The notes beneath the pieces were generated by a model. The model searched no databases, was not told the origin of the DNA, and worked only from the letters and a program-made list of their open reading frames with translations. Positions 43,458 to 52,144 of a DNA stretch of 64,000 nucleotides are shown one piece after another; the first letter of the stretch is position 1, and every line of letters starts with the position of its first letter. Location of the stretch: NCBI RefSeq assembly GCF_004153165.1, contig NZ_SEMD01000007.1, positions 119,488 to 183,487 of the forward strand, given 5' to 3'. A program made the translations under genes and the position numbers. The DNA comes from Sporolactobacillus sp. THM7-4 (lineage in GTDB: Bacteria; Bacillota; Bacilli; Bacillales; Sporolactobacillaceae).

Positions 43458-44396
43458 ATGCTATTTGGACTGAACAGCCGGCAAAGCAGGTTAGAACTTT
43501 TATTTAAATCCGTCTTATCACTATTTGGCGTCGCCGTACTTGCTCTCGGCGCGACGCTGTGCAGGGAAGGAAAGGTCGGACTTGATCCTTACACAGCGGT
43601 CAACATCGGTGTTTCGGAAAAAATAGGGATGAGCCTGGGAACCTATCAGCTGCTCGCCAATATGGTTATTATTCTCCTTGTTCTTTTATTGGATCGAAAG
43701 AAAATCGGGATTGGCACAATCATGAACATGGTTGGCGCCGGTTATCTGATCGATTGGTTTTCGGCAGTGTACCGTCAGCTCTTTCAATACCAGCCGACAC
43801 TGTTGACTGGAATTATTAATGGGCTGTCAGGGCTTCTCGTTTTTACGCTCGGAACGTCGTTATATATGTCGGCCAATGTTGGTGTTGCGCCCTATGATGC
43901 ACTTGCCCCGATCGCGTCAAAGAGGCTGCACATTAAATACCGATTTTGCCGGGTCGTTCAGGATATCGGCTTTATGATTGCCGGCTGGATCGTTGGTGGT
44001 CCGATCGGCCTGGCCACGGTTATTATCTCCTTCTTTGCCGGTCCATTAATCACGTTTTGGAATAACCATTTCAGTAAAGGTCTGGTTTCGAGCCTGGTTG
44101 AATTCAGCCGGCACCCTGGCGGGCGGAACATCGGACAAGGGTTCGATATTGCCAGAAGGTATACAGTCAATCTGGTCAGGCACAGTTATCAGCAGACACT
44201 TCTGACACAGGAACAGCTGTCTCATTACTCCGATGAAGAATTAGAGCTGCGGGTTAAACAGACAAGGCGGGCGGTCAGAGACGCAAAAAGCGTGGTTAAA
44301 AATACCCTGATTCAATATGGCATGTTAAAAAGAGAAGAAATGCGCCGCAAAAGAGAAGAAAATCGGGATAAAAAGAAGATAAAAAAGAGATCCTGA
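43458..44396 (+). CDS. YczE/YyaS-like membrane protein with long basic tail
   Basis: This 312-residue protein has five or six N-terminal membrane helices of the YczE/YitT-related type: ALGATLCREGKVGLDPYTAVN, LDRKKIGIGTIMNM and SLYMSANVGVAPYDALAPIA. The last 100 residues (from about 210) are soluble and strongly basic, ending in KKKIKKRS, with a likely coiled coil. Such a tail is unusual for the family. ATG 43458 follows GTGGAGG at good spacing; an ATG 24 bp upstream is weaker. Function unknown. Confidence 0.8.
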   Translation: MLFGLNSRQSRLELLFKSVLSLFGVAVLALGATLCREGKVGLDPYTAVNIGVSEKIGMSLGTYQLLANMVIILLVLLLDRKKIGIGTIMNMVGAGYLIDWFSAVYRQLFQYQPTLLTGIINGLSGLLVFTLGTSLYMSANVGVAPYDALAPIASKRLHIKYRFCRVVQDIGFMIAGWIVGGPIGLATVIISFFAGPLITFWNNHFSKGLVSSLVEFSRHPGGRNIGQGFDIARRYTVNLVRHSYQQTLLTQEQLSHYSDEELELRVKQTRRAVRDAKSVVKNTLIQYGMLKREEMRRKREENRDKKKIKKRS

Positions 44397-44434
44397 TTGC
44401 TGGCCGAAATTTTTTCGAAAGAAGCGTTGAATAT

Positions 44435-45439
44435 ATGAAGGCAATGGTTTTAACGGCAAAAGAACGGATGGAAATCCAGAATATTCCTGAAGAACACTTG
44501 AAGAACAATGAAATAAAGGTAAAAACGAAATTCGTCGGGATCTGCGGGACGGACAACCATTTATATAAAGGCTACCCCGGTTCTGCGCAAGCCAACCCGC
44601 CTGTTGTCCTCGGACACGAAAATTCGGGCGTGATTGCTGAACTTGGTCCGGGTGTCAAAAGCGGTCTCAAAGTGGGCGACCGGGTGACGATCGATCCGAA
44701 TATTCCATGCGGGTACTGCGAATTCTGCCATATGAATAAGCCGCAGCTTTGCGAGAATCTGGAGGCTCTCGGTGTGACGCATAATGGCGGGATGGCTGAA
44801 TTTATCTATGTGCCGGAAACCAACGTCTATAAGATTCCGGACAGTCTGAGTTTCAAAGCGGCCGCGATGGCCGAGCCGGTCAGCTGCGTGGTACATGGGC
44901 TGGACGAGCTTACCATTATGCCTCATCACACGGCGCTTGTCATTGGTGACGGTTTTATCGGGCAGATTTTTACAGAAATTCTCGCCAAACGCGGGTTGAA
45001 AAAAGTGGATGTGAGCGGCCATAATCCCAAAAAGGTCGATCTGCTGAAACGAATCGGAGCAACAGCGGTTTTCAATCCTGAAGAGGAAAAGCATGACGAA
45101 AAATATGACATCGTCATTGAATGTGCAGGTTTGACAGAGACACAGGAACAGGCTGTAGCATCGGCTCGCCGTGGTGGCCAGGTTCTGATGTTCGGTGTCT
45201 CCAGTCCGGATGATATGATTAAAGTGAACGGTTATGATATTTACTTTAACGAGCTGACAATAAAAGGGGCATTTATCAATCCTTATGCCATGCAGGATGC
45301 CATTCAGATCCTGGCCGATAAAGTACTGGATGTCGAACCGCTGATCACGCATGAATTTAAACTTGAAGATGTGCCGGACGTCCTGGCAGGCAATATTAAA
45401 GAAAAGATCACGAAAGCGGTTATTAACATGGATCGTTGA
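44435..45439 (+). CDS. Zinc-dependent medium-chain alcohol dehydrogenase
   Basis: This 334-residue MDR-family dehydrogenase has catalytic zinc ligands Cys37 (GICGTD) and His61-Glu62 (LGHENSG). Four structural zinc cysteines are at 92, 95, 98 and 106. The nucleotide loop is VIGDGFIGQIF. It resembles sorbitol, butanediol and threonine dehydrogenases, so a polyol or secondary alcohol is the likely substrate. Start ATG 44435 lies 39 bp after the YczE-like gene with a weak site. A strong terminator follows at 45594. Confidence 0.88.
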   Translation: MKAMVLTAKERMEIQNIPEEHLKNNEIKVKTKFVGICGTDNHLYKGYPGSAQANPPVVLGHENSGVIAELGPGVKSGLKVGDRVTIDPNIPCGYCEFCHMNKPQLCENLEALGVTHNGGMAEFIYVPETNVYKIPDSLSFKAAAMAEPVSCVVHGLDELTIMPHHTALVIGDGFIGQIFTEILAKRGLKKVDVSGHNPKKVDLLKRIGATAVFNPEEEKHDEKYDIVIECAGLTETQEQAVASARRGGQVLMFGVSSPDDMIKVNGYDIYFNELTIKGAFINPYAMQDAIQILADKVLDVEPLITHEFKLEDVPDVLAGNIKEKITKAVINMDR

Positions 45440-45593
45440 AACTCGGAATGGGTATGGAATGGAAGAAACATAAGCTATGTTAAAGCTCAAGGCTCCTGAA
45501 TCGATTGGGCAGAAGAGCCGGGTGGCCCTAAAGCGTAGTATTGAGTGATAGGCTCGCGGATCGCAAACATATGGAGCGAAATAAAAATGAGTG

Positions 45594-45629
45594 AAACAGC
45601 GGAATGAGCGTTCATTCCGCTGTTTTATA
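45594..45629 (+). terminator. Rho-independent terminator
   Basis: AAACAGCGGAATGA and TCATTCCGCTGTTT form a 14-bp perfect stem around GCGT. It lies 155 bp after the alcohol dehydrogenase gene. Confidence 0.85.
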
Positions 45630-45654
45630 ATTAGTGTGGATTGGATTAGAGCGC

Positions 45655-45785
45655 CACACTGTAACTGTTGAATTCCGGACGTTACTGTTGAATTAACGCG
45701 ACCGGCTGGTGAATTATTTCAAGCTACTGTTAATTCCAAAGATGACTGTTAATTTATGGAAAACCACTGTCATTCCGTGCTGGAA
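45655..45785 (-). repeat. Array D2: inverted family D repeats
   Basis: Units begin ACTGTTGAATTCCGGACGTT, ACTGTTGAATTAACGCGACC, ACTGTTAATTCCAAAGATG and ACTGTTAATTTATGGAAAAC. The core AATTCAACAGT of array D1 is inverted here. Spacing is about 20-21 bp with one longer step. Confidence 0.75.
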
Positions 45786-45802
45786 CAACCTTTGATTTCC
45801 AA

Positions 45803-45850
45803 GTTAAGATTTTCCACATCAATCTTAGATTTTCCATATCAATCTTTAAT
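45803..45850 (-). repeat. Short direct repeat (family F)
   Basis: Two 22-bp copies of AGATTTTCCAyATCAATCTT lie back to back, directly after array D2. Confidence 0.65.
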
Positions 45851-45880
45851 AAAAATTTTTACCTGAAATCCCGCGGCGAG

Positions 45881-47236
45881 TCATTCTTTTAAAATGTTCA
45901 GCTTTTTTAGCAAAAGGGCTAAGAGCGCAATTCCAACGACTGATGCCATGCTCATATAGAAACCGGGGCGGACTGCTTTTTCCATCATTGTTCCCGCTAT
46001 CGCTGCTGCAATGATCAGGGCACCCAAAGCTGCGATCAATAGAGTCGAAAGGTGGAGTTGAAGTAACCGGACGGCTGAAATAAGAATAAAAAGCCAGTTG
46101 AATAAAAGCAGGATACCGGCTGAAGTTGTTATGTATTCATAGATCCGGTCCGGCAAAAGAAATGCGGCAATAATGGAAATCAACAGTCCGACCGCACCCA
46201 TTCCTAAAGACGGAAGTGGGAGGTTTTTAAATTTTTTTATTTTTTTCTTAAAAAAGGACGGGGCATTTCCGTCTTCAGCCAGTGTGACAAGCAGCGTAGT
46301 CACGCTGAACAGAGCGGCTGTCATCGTCGAAAAGCCGGCAATAATGATCGCTCCGTTAAAAATGTCAGGAAAGAAAGCCAGGTGAGTGTCTTCCATCGCT
46401 TTGACGAATGGGCTCTCGTTTTCATTAAACGCCTGATACGATTCCATCGAAACAGCAAGACCAAGGGACAGAACGTAGATAATGGTCAGAACGATAAGCA
46501 TGATATTTCCGGATTTCGGTGCATCTTCTTTTTTCTTTAAATGCATAGCCATCAGCCCGATGACCTCCACGCCGGCAAAGGCATAAAAGGCGTAAATAAG
46601 AGAAGACCAAAAACCGGTGAACCCGAGGGGAAACAGTTTTTTAACCGAACCGGGAAACTGGAAATGACTCGTAGCGCCGGGGATCCACTGAAAAAGAGCG
46701 GCGAAAGCAAGAAGGATAAACATAATAGCCGCGGCTGTTTTAACAATAGCCAGGAGGTTTTCAACTTTATCGAAACCCTTTAAGCCGAACAGTTGGACAA
46801 TAATCGCCAGGATCGCGTACCCTGAAGCAAATAACCAAAGGGGGATGCGCTCAAACCAGAATCGGGAGAGGATCGACAGAGCGGTCAGCTGGCTTCCCAT
46901 GATTAAGAGGCTTGAACTCCAGTAGATCCAGCCGCAGCAGAACCCTGCCCAGTTTCCAAAGGCTTTTCCGGCATAGGAACAAAACGATCCTTGCATCGGC
47001 TCAGCAACGGTCATTTTTGCCAGTAAGTGATACACCGTGAACGTTCCAAATGCCGCCAGAATAAATGAAAAAACAATCGACGGTCCGGCGGCTTTAATCC
47101 CAATGCTTGAGCCGAGAAAATAACCTGTCCCGATTGTCGAACTGACTCCAATTAAAGATAACTGCCACCAGTTGAAGTCATTTTGAATTTTATTTTCAGC
47201 GGCTTCAGAAGCATGAGAATGACGGCGTTTACTCAA
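45881..47236 (-). CDS. APC-family amino acid permease
   Basis: This roughly 451-residue, twelve-helix amino acid transporter has FNWWQLSLIGVSSTIGTGYFLGSS and PSIVFSFILAAFGTF at the N terminus, then IYAFYAFAGVEVIGLMA in the middle, as in AAT/GABA-permease-like carriers. The substrate is not evident. The GGAGGAA site points to TTG 47236, eight bases downstream. The ATG at 47251 itself contains that GGAGG in its first codons and has no site of its own, though it remains possible. Confidence 0.85.
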   Translation of the reverse strand: MSKRRHSHASEAAENKIQNDFNWWQLSLIGVSSTIGTGYFLGSSIGIKAAGPSIVFSFILAAFGTFTVYHLLAKMTVAEPMQGSFCSYAGKAFGNWAGFCCGWIYWSSSLLIMGSQLTALSILSRFWFERIPLWLFASGYAILAIIVQLFGLKGFDKVENLLAIVKTAAAIMFILLAFAALFQWIPGATSHFQFPGSVKKLFPLGFTGFWSSLIYAFYAFAGVEVIGLMAMHLKKKEDAPKSGNIMLIVLTIIYVLSLGLAVSMESYQAFNENESPFVKAMEDTHLAFFPDIFNGAIIIAGFSTMTAALFSVTTLLVTLAEDGNAPSFFKKKIKKFKNLPLPSLGMGAVGLLISIIAAFLLPDRIYEYITTSAGILLLFNWLFILISAVRLLQLHLSTLLIAALGALIIAAAIAGTMMEKAVRPGFYMSMASVVGIALLALLLKKLNILKE

Positions 47237-47521
47237 AGGGTATTCCTCCATAGCTGGTACTTTTTGATACCCGTAGTATGTGTTGTGAAATCGCTATGAT
47301 ACATTGCGCAAAGACGCTGTTAAAAGCTCAATGTTGATTTTACTCCTTTATCGATTGAGCAGAAGGTACGCGGGGTCTTTAACGACCATGGCGAGAAGTT
47401 CAGTTTTTACAGCGGGCGGTGGTGCATAGTCCTTTCCGGGAGCGGGATAATAGTCGGGAACGAGATTAAGGGAGAATCGGGGGCAAAAAATGCGTGATGA
47501 AATAAAGTACAGCGTTGATTG

Positions 47522-48940
47522 TGAACTACATCGGCACTAAAGTGCCAAGCTTCCAGGAACATCGCACACTTATTCATGGCATTTCAGCCTTGAACAGAGG
47601 TCACGACTCTTTTACTGAGGCTTGTTCCAAGCCAATACTTAGAATGTTTTTAGCTGCATTAATATCCCGATCATGATGTGCATGACATTTAGGACACGTC
47701 CATTCTCTAATGTCAAGAGTATGTTTTCCATCATCATAACCACAATGGGAACAGATTTGCGACGTCTTGCATGGGTTGACGACAATCAATTTTTTCCCAT
47801 ACCATTCGCATTTGTATTCGAGCATTCTTCTGATTTCTCGCCAGGATTGGTTAGCCATTGCTCTTGCAAGGCTGTGATTATGGAGAAGATTTTTGGTTTT
47901 CAAATCTTCAATCACAATCACATCGTTTTCTTTAACCAGTCGTGTTGTGAGTTTATGTAAATAGTTCTTGCGTTGGTTGGCGATCTTTTCATTTAGCTTA
48001 GCAACCATCAATTTAGCTTTTTGATAGTTTTTAAAATCAGCAAGTTGTCTGGGATTTAATGCTTTATGATGCTGATCCCAGGCTATTGCCTTTTGTGCGA
48101 TAAGTCTTCGCCTCGCTAATCGCTTTTCCCAATAATGTTTTTTACTGGCTAATATTTTGTCAAAGCGGATGGTCGGTATCTTTATCCCGTTAGAATAGAT
48201 CATAAGATCTGATACACCGAGATCGATACCCATTTGCTGATTTGTTTTGTCAAACACTTGTCTTTCGCATTCAACTAACAACACAGCATAGTATTTTCCT
48301 GTTGGAGAACGTTTAACAGTTGCAGATTTAATTTTACCGGGGATCTGTTGGCCTGTTTTAAATTGAACAAGACCTAACTTGGGCAACTTAATGTAATGAG
48401 AGGCGATTTGCTTTATGTTTTGATGAACACACTTAGTTTGGTAGCTCTGTTTGGAAAACTTTTTAGATTTAAACTTAGGAAATCCGTGATGCGTTTTAAA
48501 GAATTTTTTGTAGGCTTCAATCAAGTCGTGGTTTGTTGATTGCAGACTGGTGCTTTCCGCATCTTTTAACCAGGGGTATTCTCTTTTTAATGCAGGCAAC
48601 AAATAATTTAAGTCATAAGTACTTAAGAATTTAGCTTTTGGATTATTTTTATAACGTTCCATCATCATATTTAGCATTTGATTCCAGACAAAACGGGTGG
48701 AACCAAAACTTAATTTAATTTTTAACTTTTGTGTTTGACTGGGATAGATCCGTACTTTGAGTCCCTTTAAAGGCATAAGGATCACCTCTTTTCTTGATCT
48801 AATTATAGCACGTATGTTTGGCTTGTTACCCTCATTACGGTGAAAAAACAACAAGTCAAACACAGGAACGGTCGCCCGAGACGTCGATTCATCTCGGCAA
48901 TAAATTGCCAGGTATTCTCGAACTGGCGACCTGTATAAAT
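47522..48940 (-). mobile_element. IS200/IS605-group element carrying only tnpB
   Basis: The limits come from comparison with the deleted copy at 12.7 kb. The right end has the hairpin CGGCACTAAAGTGCC near 47531; the left end has GCCAGGTATTCTCGAACTGGC near 48907. No tnpA is present. On the minus strand both copies have TTTAT just outside the left end (TTTAT then [TA]CAGGTCGCC), a plausible target-adjacent motif. Confidence 0.8.
47601..48776 (-). CDS. tnpB: RNA-guided endonuclease TnpB
   Basis: This 391-residue TnpB of the IS1341/IS605 group has the RuvC acidic residues in MGIDLGVSDLMIY (I), VIVIEDLKTKNLL (II) and HDRDINAAKNIL (III). A zinc ribbon (CSHCGY then CPKCHA) lies between II and III, so it looks catalytically complete. 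The N-terminal domain begins PLKGLKVRIYPSQTQK. ATG 48776 follows GAGGTGATC; the frame upstream reaches the element's end but lacks a site. The reRNA is expected over the gene's 3' end to about 47522, with guide bases from flanking DNA. Confidence 0.93.
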   Translation of the reverse strand: MPLKGLKVRIYPSQTQKLKIKLSFGSTRFVWNQMLNMMMERYKNNPKAKFLSTYDLNYLLPALKREYPWLKDAESTSLQSTNHDLIEAYKKFFKTHHGFPKFKSKKFSKQSYQTKCVHQNIKQIASHYIKLPKLGLVQFKTGQQIPGKIKSATVKRSPTGKYYAVLLVECERQVFDKTNQQMGIDLGVSDLMIYSNGIKIPTIRFDKILASKKHYWEKRLARRRLIAQKAIAWDQHHKALNPRQLADFKNYQKAKLMVAKLNEKIANQRKNYLHKLTTRLVKENDVIVIEDLKTKNLLHNHSLARAMANQSWREIRRMLEYKCEWYGKKLIVVNPCKTSQICSHCGYDDGKHTLDIREWTCPKCHAHHDRDINAAKNILSIGLEQASVKES

Positions 48941-48948
48941 ATATTCCC

Positions 48949-49761
48949 ATGACGTCTGTTAAATCGGGGTCAGGTCAGGAAGTGTCCGGGGATGTCTTTT
49001 GTTACACAATACAGGTCGTTAATGTCTGCTTCGCCGGCTATCCGGGGGAGAACCAGGGATGGATATTGGTTGATGCGGGAATGCCAGAGTCGGCTGCCAG
49101 AATTATTGCAGAGGCAGAAAACAGGTTCGGATCCGAACCGCCAGGGGCGATCATCCTGACGCACGGTCATTTTGATCACGTCGGGGCGATTGTTGATCTG
49201 CTTGATTATTGGCCCGTGCCTGTCTATGCGCATGAATGGGAACTTCCTTATTTAAAAGGTAAAAAAAGTTACCCTGAACCCGACGCAACCGTTGAAGGCG
49301 GACTGATTGCGAAAATGTCTCCTGTTTTTCCTCACGAACCGATCGACCTGGGGGAGAATGTCGAGGCATTGCCGTCAGATCACAGTATTCCCGGAATGCC
49401 TGAATGGGGCTGGATCCATACGCCTGGACATACAGAAGGGCACATTTCATTGTTCAGAAATCAAGACCGCTGTCTGATTGCGGGGGATGCTTTTATTACA
49501 GTCCGGCAAGACTCGTTGTTTAAAGTCCTGATTCAAAAACCTGAAATCAGCGGCCCGCCAAGATATCTGACAACAGATTGGCACGAAGCCTGGAAGTCGG
49601 TAAAAAAATTACGGGATTTGAAACCGGAAAAGGTGGTATCCGGCCATGGCGTTCCAATGGAAGGAGAATCGCTCACTAAGGGGCTGGAAGAGCTGGCTGA
49701 ACACTTTGACGAGATCGCCATTCCGGATTACGGCCGATATAGTCAAAAAACACCGAAATAA
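48949..49761 (+). CDS. MBL-fold metallo-hydrolase, 5' end abutting an IS element
   Basis: This metallo-beta-lactamase-fold hydrolase of up to 270 residues has the metal motif LTHGHFDHVGA, HTPGHTEGHISLF, LIAGDAF and VVSGHGVP. The family resembles the YflN/glyoxalase II-like group. The recognisable domain starts at about residue 14 (DVFCYTIQVVNVCF). ATG 48949 lies only nine bases outside the tnpB element with no ribosome site, and GTG 48982 is an alternative. The original promoter and start may have been lost to the insertion. Confidence 0.8.
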   Translation: MTSVKSGSGQEVSGDVFCYTIQVVNVCFAGYPGENQGWILVDAGMPESAARIIAEAENRFGSEPPGAIILTHGHFDHVGAIVDLLDYWPVPVYAHEWELPYLKGKKSYPEPDATVEGGLIAKMSPVFPHEPIDLGENVEALPSDHSIPGMPEWGWIHTPGHTEGHISLFRNQDRCLIAGDAFITVRQDSLFKVLIQKPEISGPPRYLTTDWHEAWKSVKKLRDLKPEKVVSGHGVPMEGESLTKGLEELAEHFDEIAIPDYGRYSQKTPK

Positions 49762-49765
49762 AAAC

Positions 49766-50398
49766 TTAACTCAGCAGCGCTTGAATCCCTTGCGTACCAA
49801 AGTATATGCCGAATCCGATCAGTGACAATCCGGATAATACGGATATCATGATTAATGTCCTCATATTCAGCAGGGGTTTTAACCCGCTCGCTAAAGCAGC
49901 CATGAAAATATCCCACAGTGCAAGCCCCAGAAAGATCATCGCACTGTAAACGAATATTTGGTCAGGGGCGGCGGTTTCTGTTGTTTTCGCTAATACGGAA
50001 CCGTAGATGCCCAGCCAGAACAGAATGGACAGAGGACTTGTAATCGATAACATAAAGCCGGAAAAAAGGCAGGCAAATAAAGAATCCTTGTACCTGCTAT
50101 CGTTCAGCGTTATCCGGTTAATACTTTGGATGCCTTCAATTCCTGTATAAATAAGTACAAACGCACCGAACAGCCACAGGAAAACCTGAACAAGCGTAAT
50201 GTTTAAAAATTGCAGGAGACCTAAGTAAACCAGTAACATAAAAATACCGTCAGCGATCATCGCCCCGATCCCAACCATCCACGCATGGAAAAAACCATTC
50301 TTGATTCCTTTATCAATCTGGGCTGAATTAACAGGCCCGATAGGTGCGGCTAAAGACAACCCCAGGAAAATGTAACTGGCCATTAAACTGAATTCCAC
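49766..50398 (-). CDS. LysE/RhtB-family amino acid exporter
   Basis: This 210-residue protein has six membrane helices and opens ASYIFLGLSLAAPIGPVNSAQ, the LysE signature, with WMVGIGAMIADGIFMLLVY following. Members export amino acids such as lysine or threonine. GTG 50398 follows AAGGAGTG and gives the family's usual length; an upstream extension to 50524 is unsupported. It is convergent with the MBL gene, four bases apart. Confidence 0.85.
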   Translation of the reverse strand: MEFSLMASYIFLGLSLAAPIGPVNSAQIDKGIKNGFFHAWMVGIGAMIADGIFMLLVYLGLLQFLNITLVQVFLWLFGAFVLIYTGIEGIQSINRITLNDSRYKDSLFACLFSGFMLSITSPLSILFWLGIYGSVLAKTTETAAPDQIFVYSAMIFLGLALWDIFMAALASGLKPLLNMRTLIMISVLSGLSLIGFGIYFGTQGIQALLS

Positions 50399-50625
50399 AT
50401 CGATACACTCCTTTTGATCGAGGCTTGTACATTGTATGTACAATAAATGAGCAATAAAACCAAAAATCGAATCGACAGGATCAGTCAGCAGGCGTACAGG
50501 ATTTACCGGGTTCTGAAAACGCATGCATGAACGCTGAATGATTAGCGCGAAGGCCGAATAAACCGTATGAGGGTAGAAAAAGTCCCGTTACTGCCGATCT
50601 ATTCGTATAATCGCGGCATTTTCCC

Positions 50626-51552
50626 TTATGGCCGATCTATTTGCACGATTTTATCGATTTCCGCCGGCAATCCGGTCGAAGCATTGGGAATTTTTCGAGA
50701 CTGAATATTAATTACATCAGAAGAGTAAAGCGTGACAGCGAGGCTCCCTCCATATTCTTTAGCGCGAATCAAAATCGGTTGGTTATACTGATTTTGGAAA
50801 CGAAAATCGGGGCCATACCAGCTGACCGTTGCGTCGCGTCCGGGCGGAACATAAGGCACGTGGCGGCTATGGGAAAATCGCTCCACGATCCGCAGTCCTG
50901 CCCGGTCAACCGCATTATATAATGTCGAGGACACCTGGCAGATGCCTCCGCCGATGTCCTCGGCAAATTCCCCTTTTACGATGATTTTTGCTCGCAAGTA
51001 TCCTTTAGCTTTGGTTCTTTTACCGACAGATCGGTTAAAGGAGAACGTTTCGTTTGGGAAAATAACCTGATTATTAATCGCTTCTGCGGCGAGTGAGATA
51101 TTGTGTGATCGATTTTTATTTCCAGAATTAAAATGAGTCACATAGTGTCCGATTTGCCGGACCCGGATATGGGCGAGCAGCTCGCTGTCAATATCCGGGT
51201 GAATGTTCAGCTCCGGCGCTTCTATTTTTGTGGATCCGTTTCCATAAAAATAGCGATAAAATTGATCTTTGAATAGATCTTTGTTTAATCTGTGCCCGAT
51301 CCGTTCCGGGACAATGCTCCCCTGGTCGCTGATCGTCGCATTCACTGGAGCCTGATAAATTTTCTGATCCAGACTATGGATCAATTGTTTCAATTTTTTA
51401 TCATCGATTATTGGGAAAAAAGGAGAAGGGGTTGTAAAATTTGTACGGTTGACAGTAGCGATTGTTTGCCCCTGACGGGTAATAATCAAACAGTCCGGAT
51501 ATGTGACTGGCTGAGACAACAACAGGAGTCCGGCCATCAAAAGCTGCATCAT
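50626..51552 (-). CDS. VanW family protein
   Basis: This 308-residue protein has an N-terminal signal-like segment (MQLLMAGLLLLSQPV). Its VanW domain lies in the C-terminal half: NETFSFNRSVGKRTKAKGY and FAEDIGGGICQVSSTLYNA, then VPYVPPGRDATVSW. It resembles Bacillus YoaR and is likely exported to the cell wall. Function in the family is unclear beyond association with glycopeptide resistance loci. ATG 51552 follows GGAGGTG; the longer frame to 51666 adds no supported sequence. Confidence 0.85.
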   Translation of the reverse strand: MMQLLMAGLLLLSQPVTYPDCLIITRQGQTIATVNRTNFTTPSPFFPIIDDKKLKQLIHSLDQKIYQAPVNATISDQGSIVPERIGHRLNKDLFKDQFYRYFYGNGSTKIEAPELNIHPDIDSELLAHIRVRQIGHYVTHFNSGNKNRSHNISLAAEAINNQVIFPNETFSFNRSVGKRTKAKGYLRAKIIVKGEFAEDIGGGICQVSSTLYNAVDRAGLRIVERFSHSRHVPYVPPGRDATVSWYGPDFRFQNQYNQPILIRAKEYGGSLAVTLYSSDVINIQSRKIPNASTGLPAEIDKIVQIDRP

Positions 51553-51772
51553 CGGGGTACACCTCCAAACATTTATTAGTATGAGCAGGATTTTTATCTT
51601 TAACCTCGCTAACCAGAAATACAGCGCACAGGTTAAGTAAGTGGCAAGGTCTGAAGATGAAACCAATCAGGCTGCGTTCTGTAAAAAACCTGTAATATAA
51701 TAAGAACCCTTTTGAAACCTGACTGTTATATTCGGCTGGTAGAGTAGAGACAGTTAGAAAAGGGGTTTTGAT

Positions 51773-52144
51773 ATGAAAAAGATCATGACATTAATGATTG
51801 CCATTTTGTTATTACTGATTGGATTTTCAGAAAATACGACTTCTGCAGAAAGTGCATATAAAAAAATAAGAGTAAGTTCCACGGCTTATTGCGAACTTGG
51901 AAAGACGGCTACGGGATATAATTTGAGAAAACATCCGAGTGCGAAGGTTGTTGCGGTTGATCCCCGGGTTATACCACTCGGCTCAAAAGTCTATGTTCCG
52001 GGTTATGGAACGGCTATTGCAAGAGATACCGGCGGAAGAATTAAGGGACACATCATTGACGTCCATTTCAAATCTCATAAGCAGGCCATTCAGTGGGGCA
52101 GAAAACACAATCTGAAAGTGAAAGTGTACCGCCTTCATCGCTGA
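51773..52144 (+). CDS. Secreted 3D-domain protein
   Basis: This 123-residue protein begins with a signal peptide (KKIMTLMIAILLLLIGFSE, cleavage near TSAES). The 3D domain follows: STAYC, VVAVDPRVIPLGSKVYVPGYG and DTGGRIKGHIIDVHF. The three aspartates are at 63, 85 and 96. The fold is that of MltA-like lytic transglycosylases and of YocH, so cell-wall remodelling is likely. It lacks LysM or G5 domains. AAAGGGG precedes ATG 51773. It is monocistronic. Confidence 0.88.
   Translation: MKKIMTLMIAILLLLIGFSENTTSAESAYKKIRVSSTAYCELGKTATGYNLRKHPSAKVVAVDPRVIPLGSKVYVPGYGTAIARDTGGRIKGHIIDVHFKSHKQAIQWGRKHNLKVKVYRLHR

Noticed and set aside
43342-43473. 43-codon leader peptide before the YczE-like gene
   Set aside because: Its ATG immediately follows the -10 box, so it would lie upstream of or at the transcription start.
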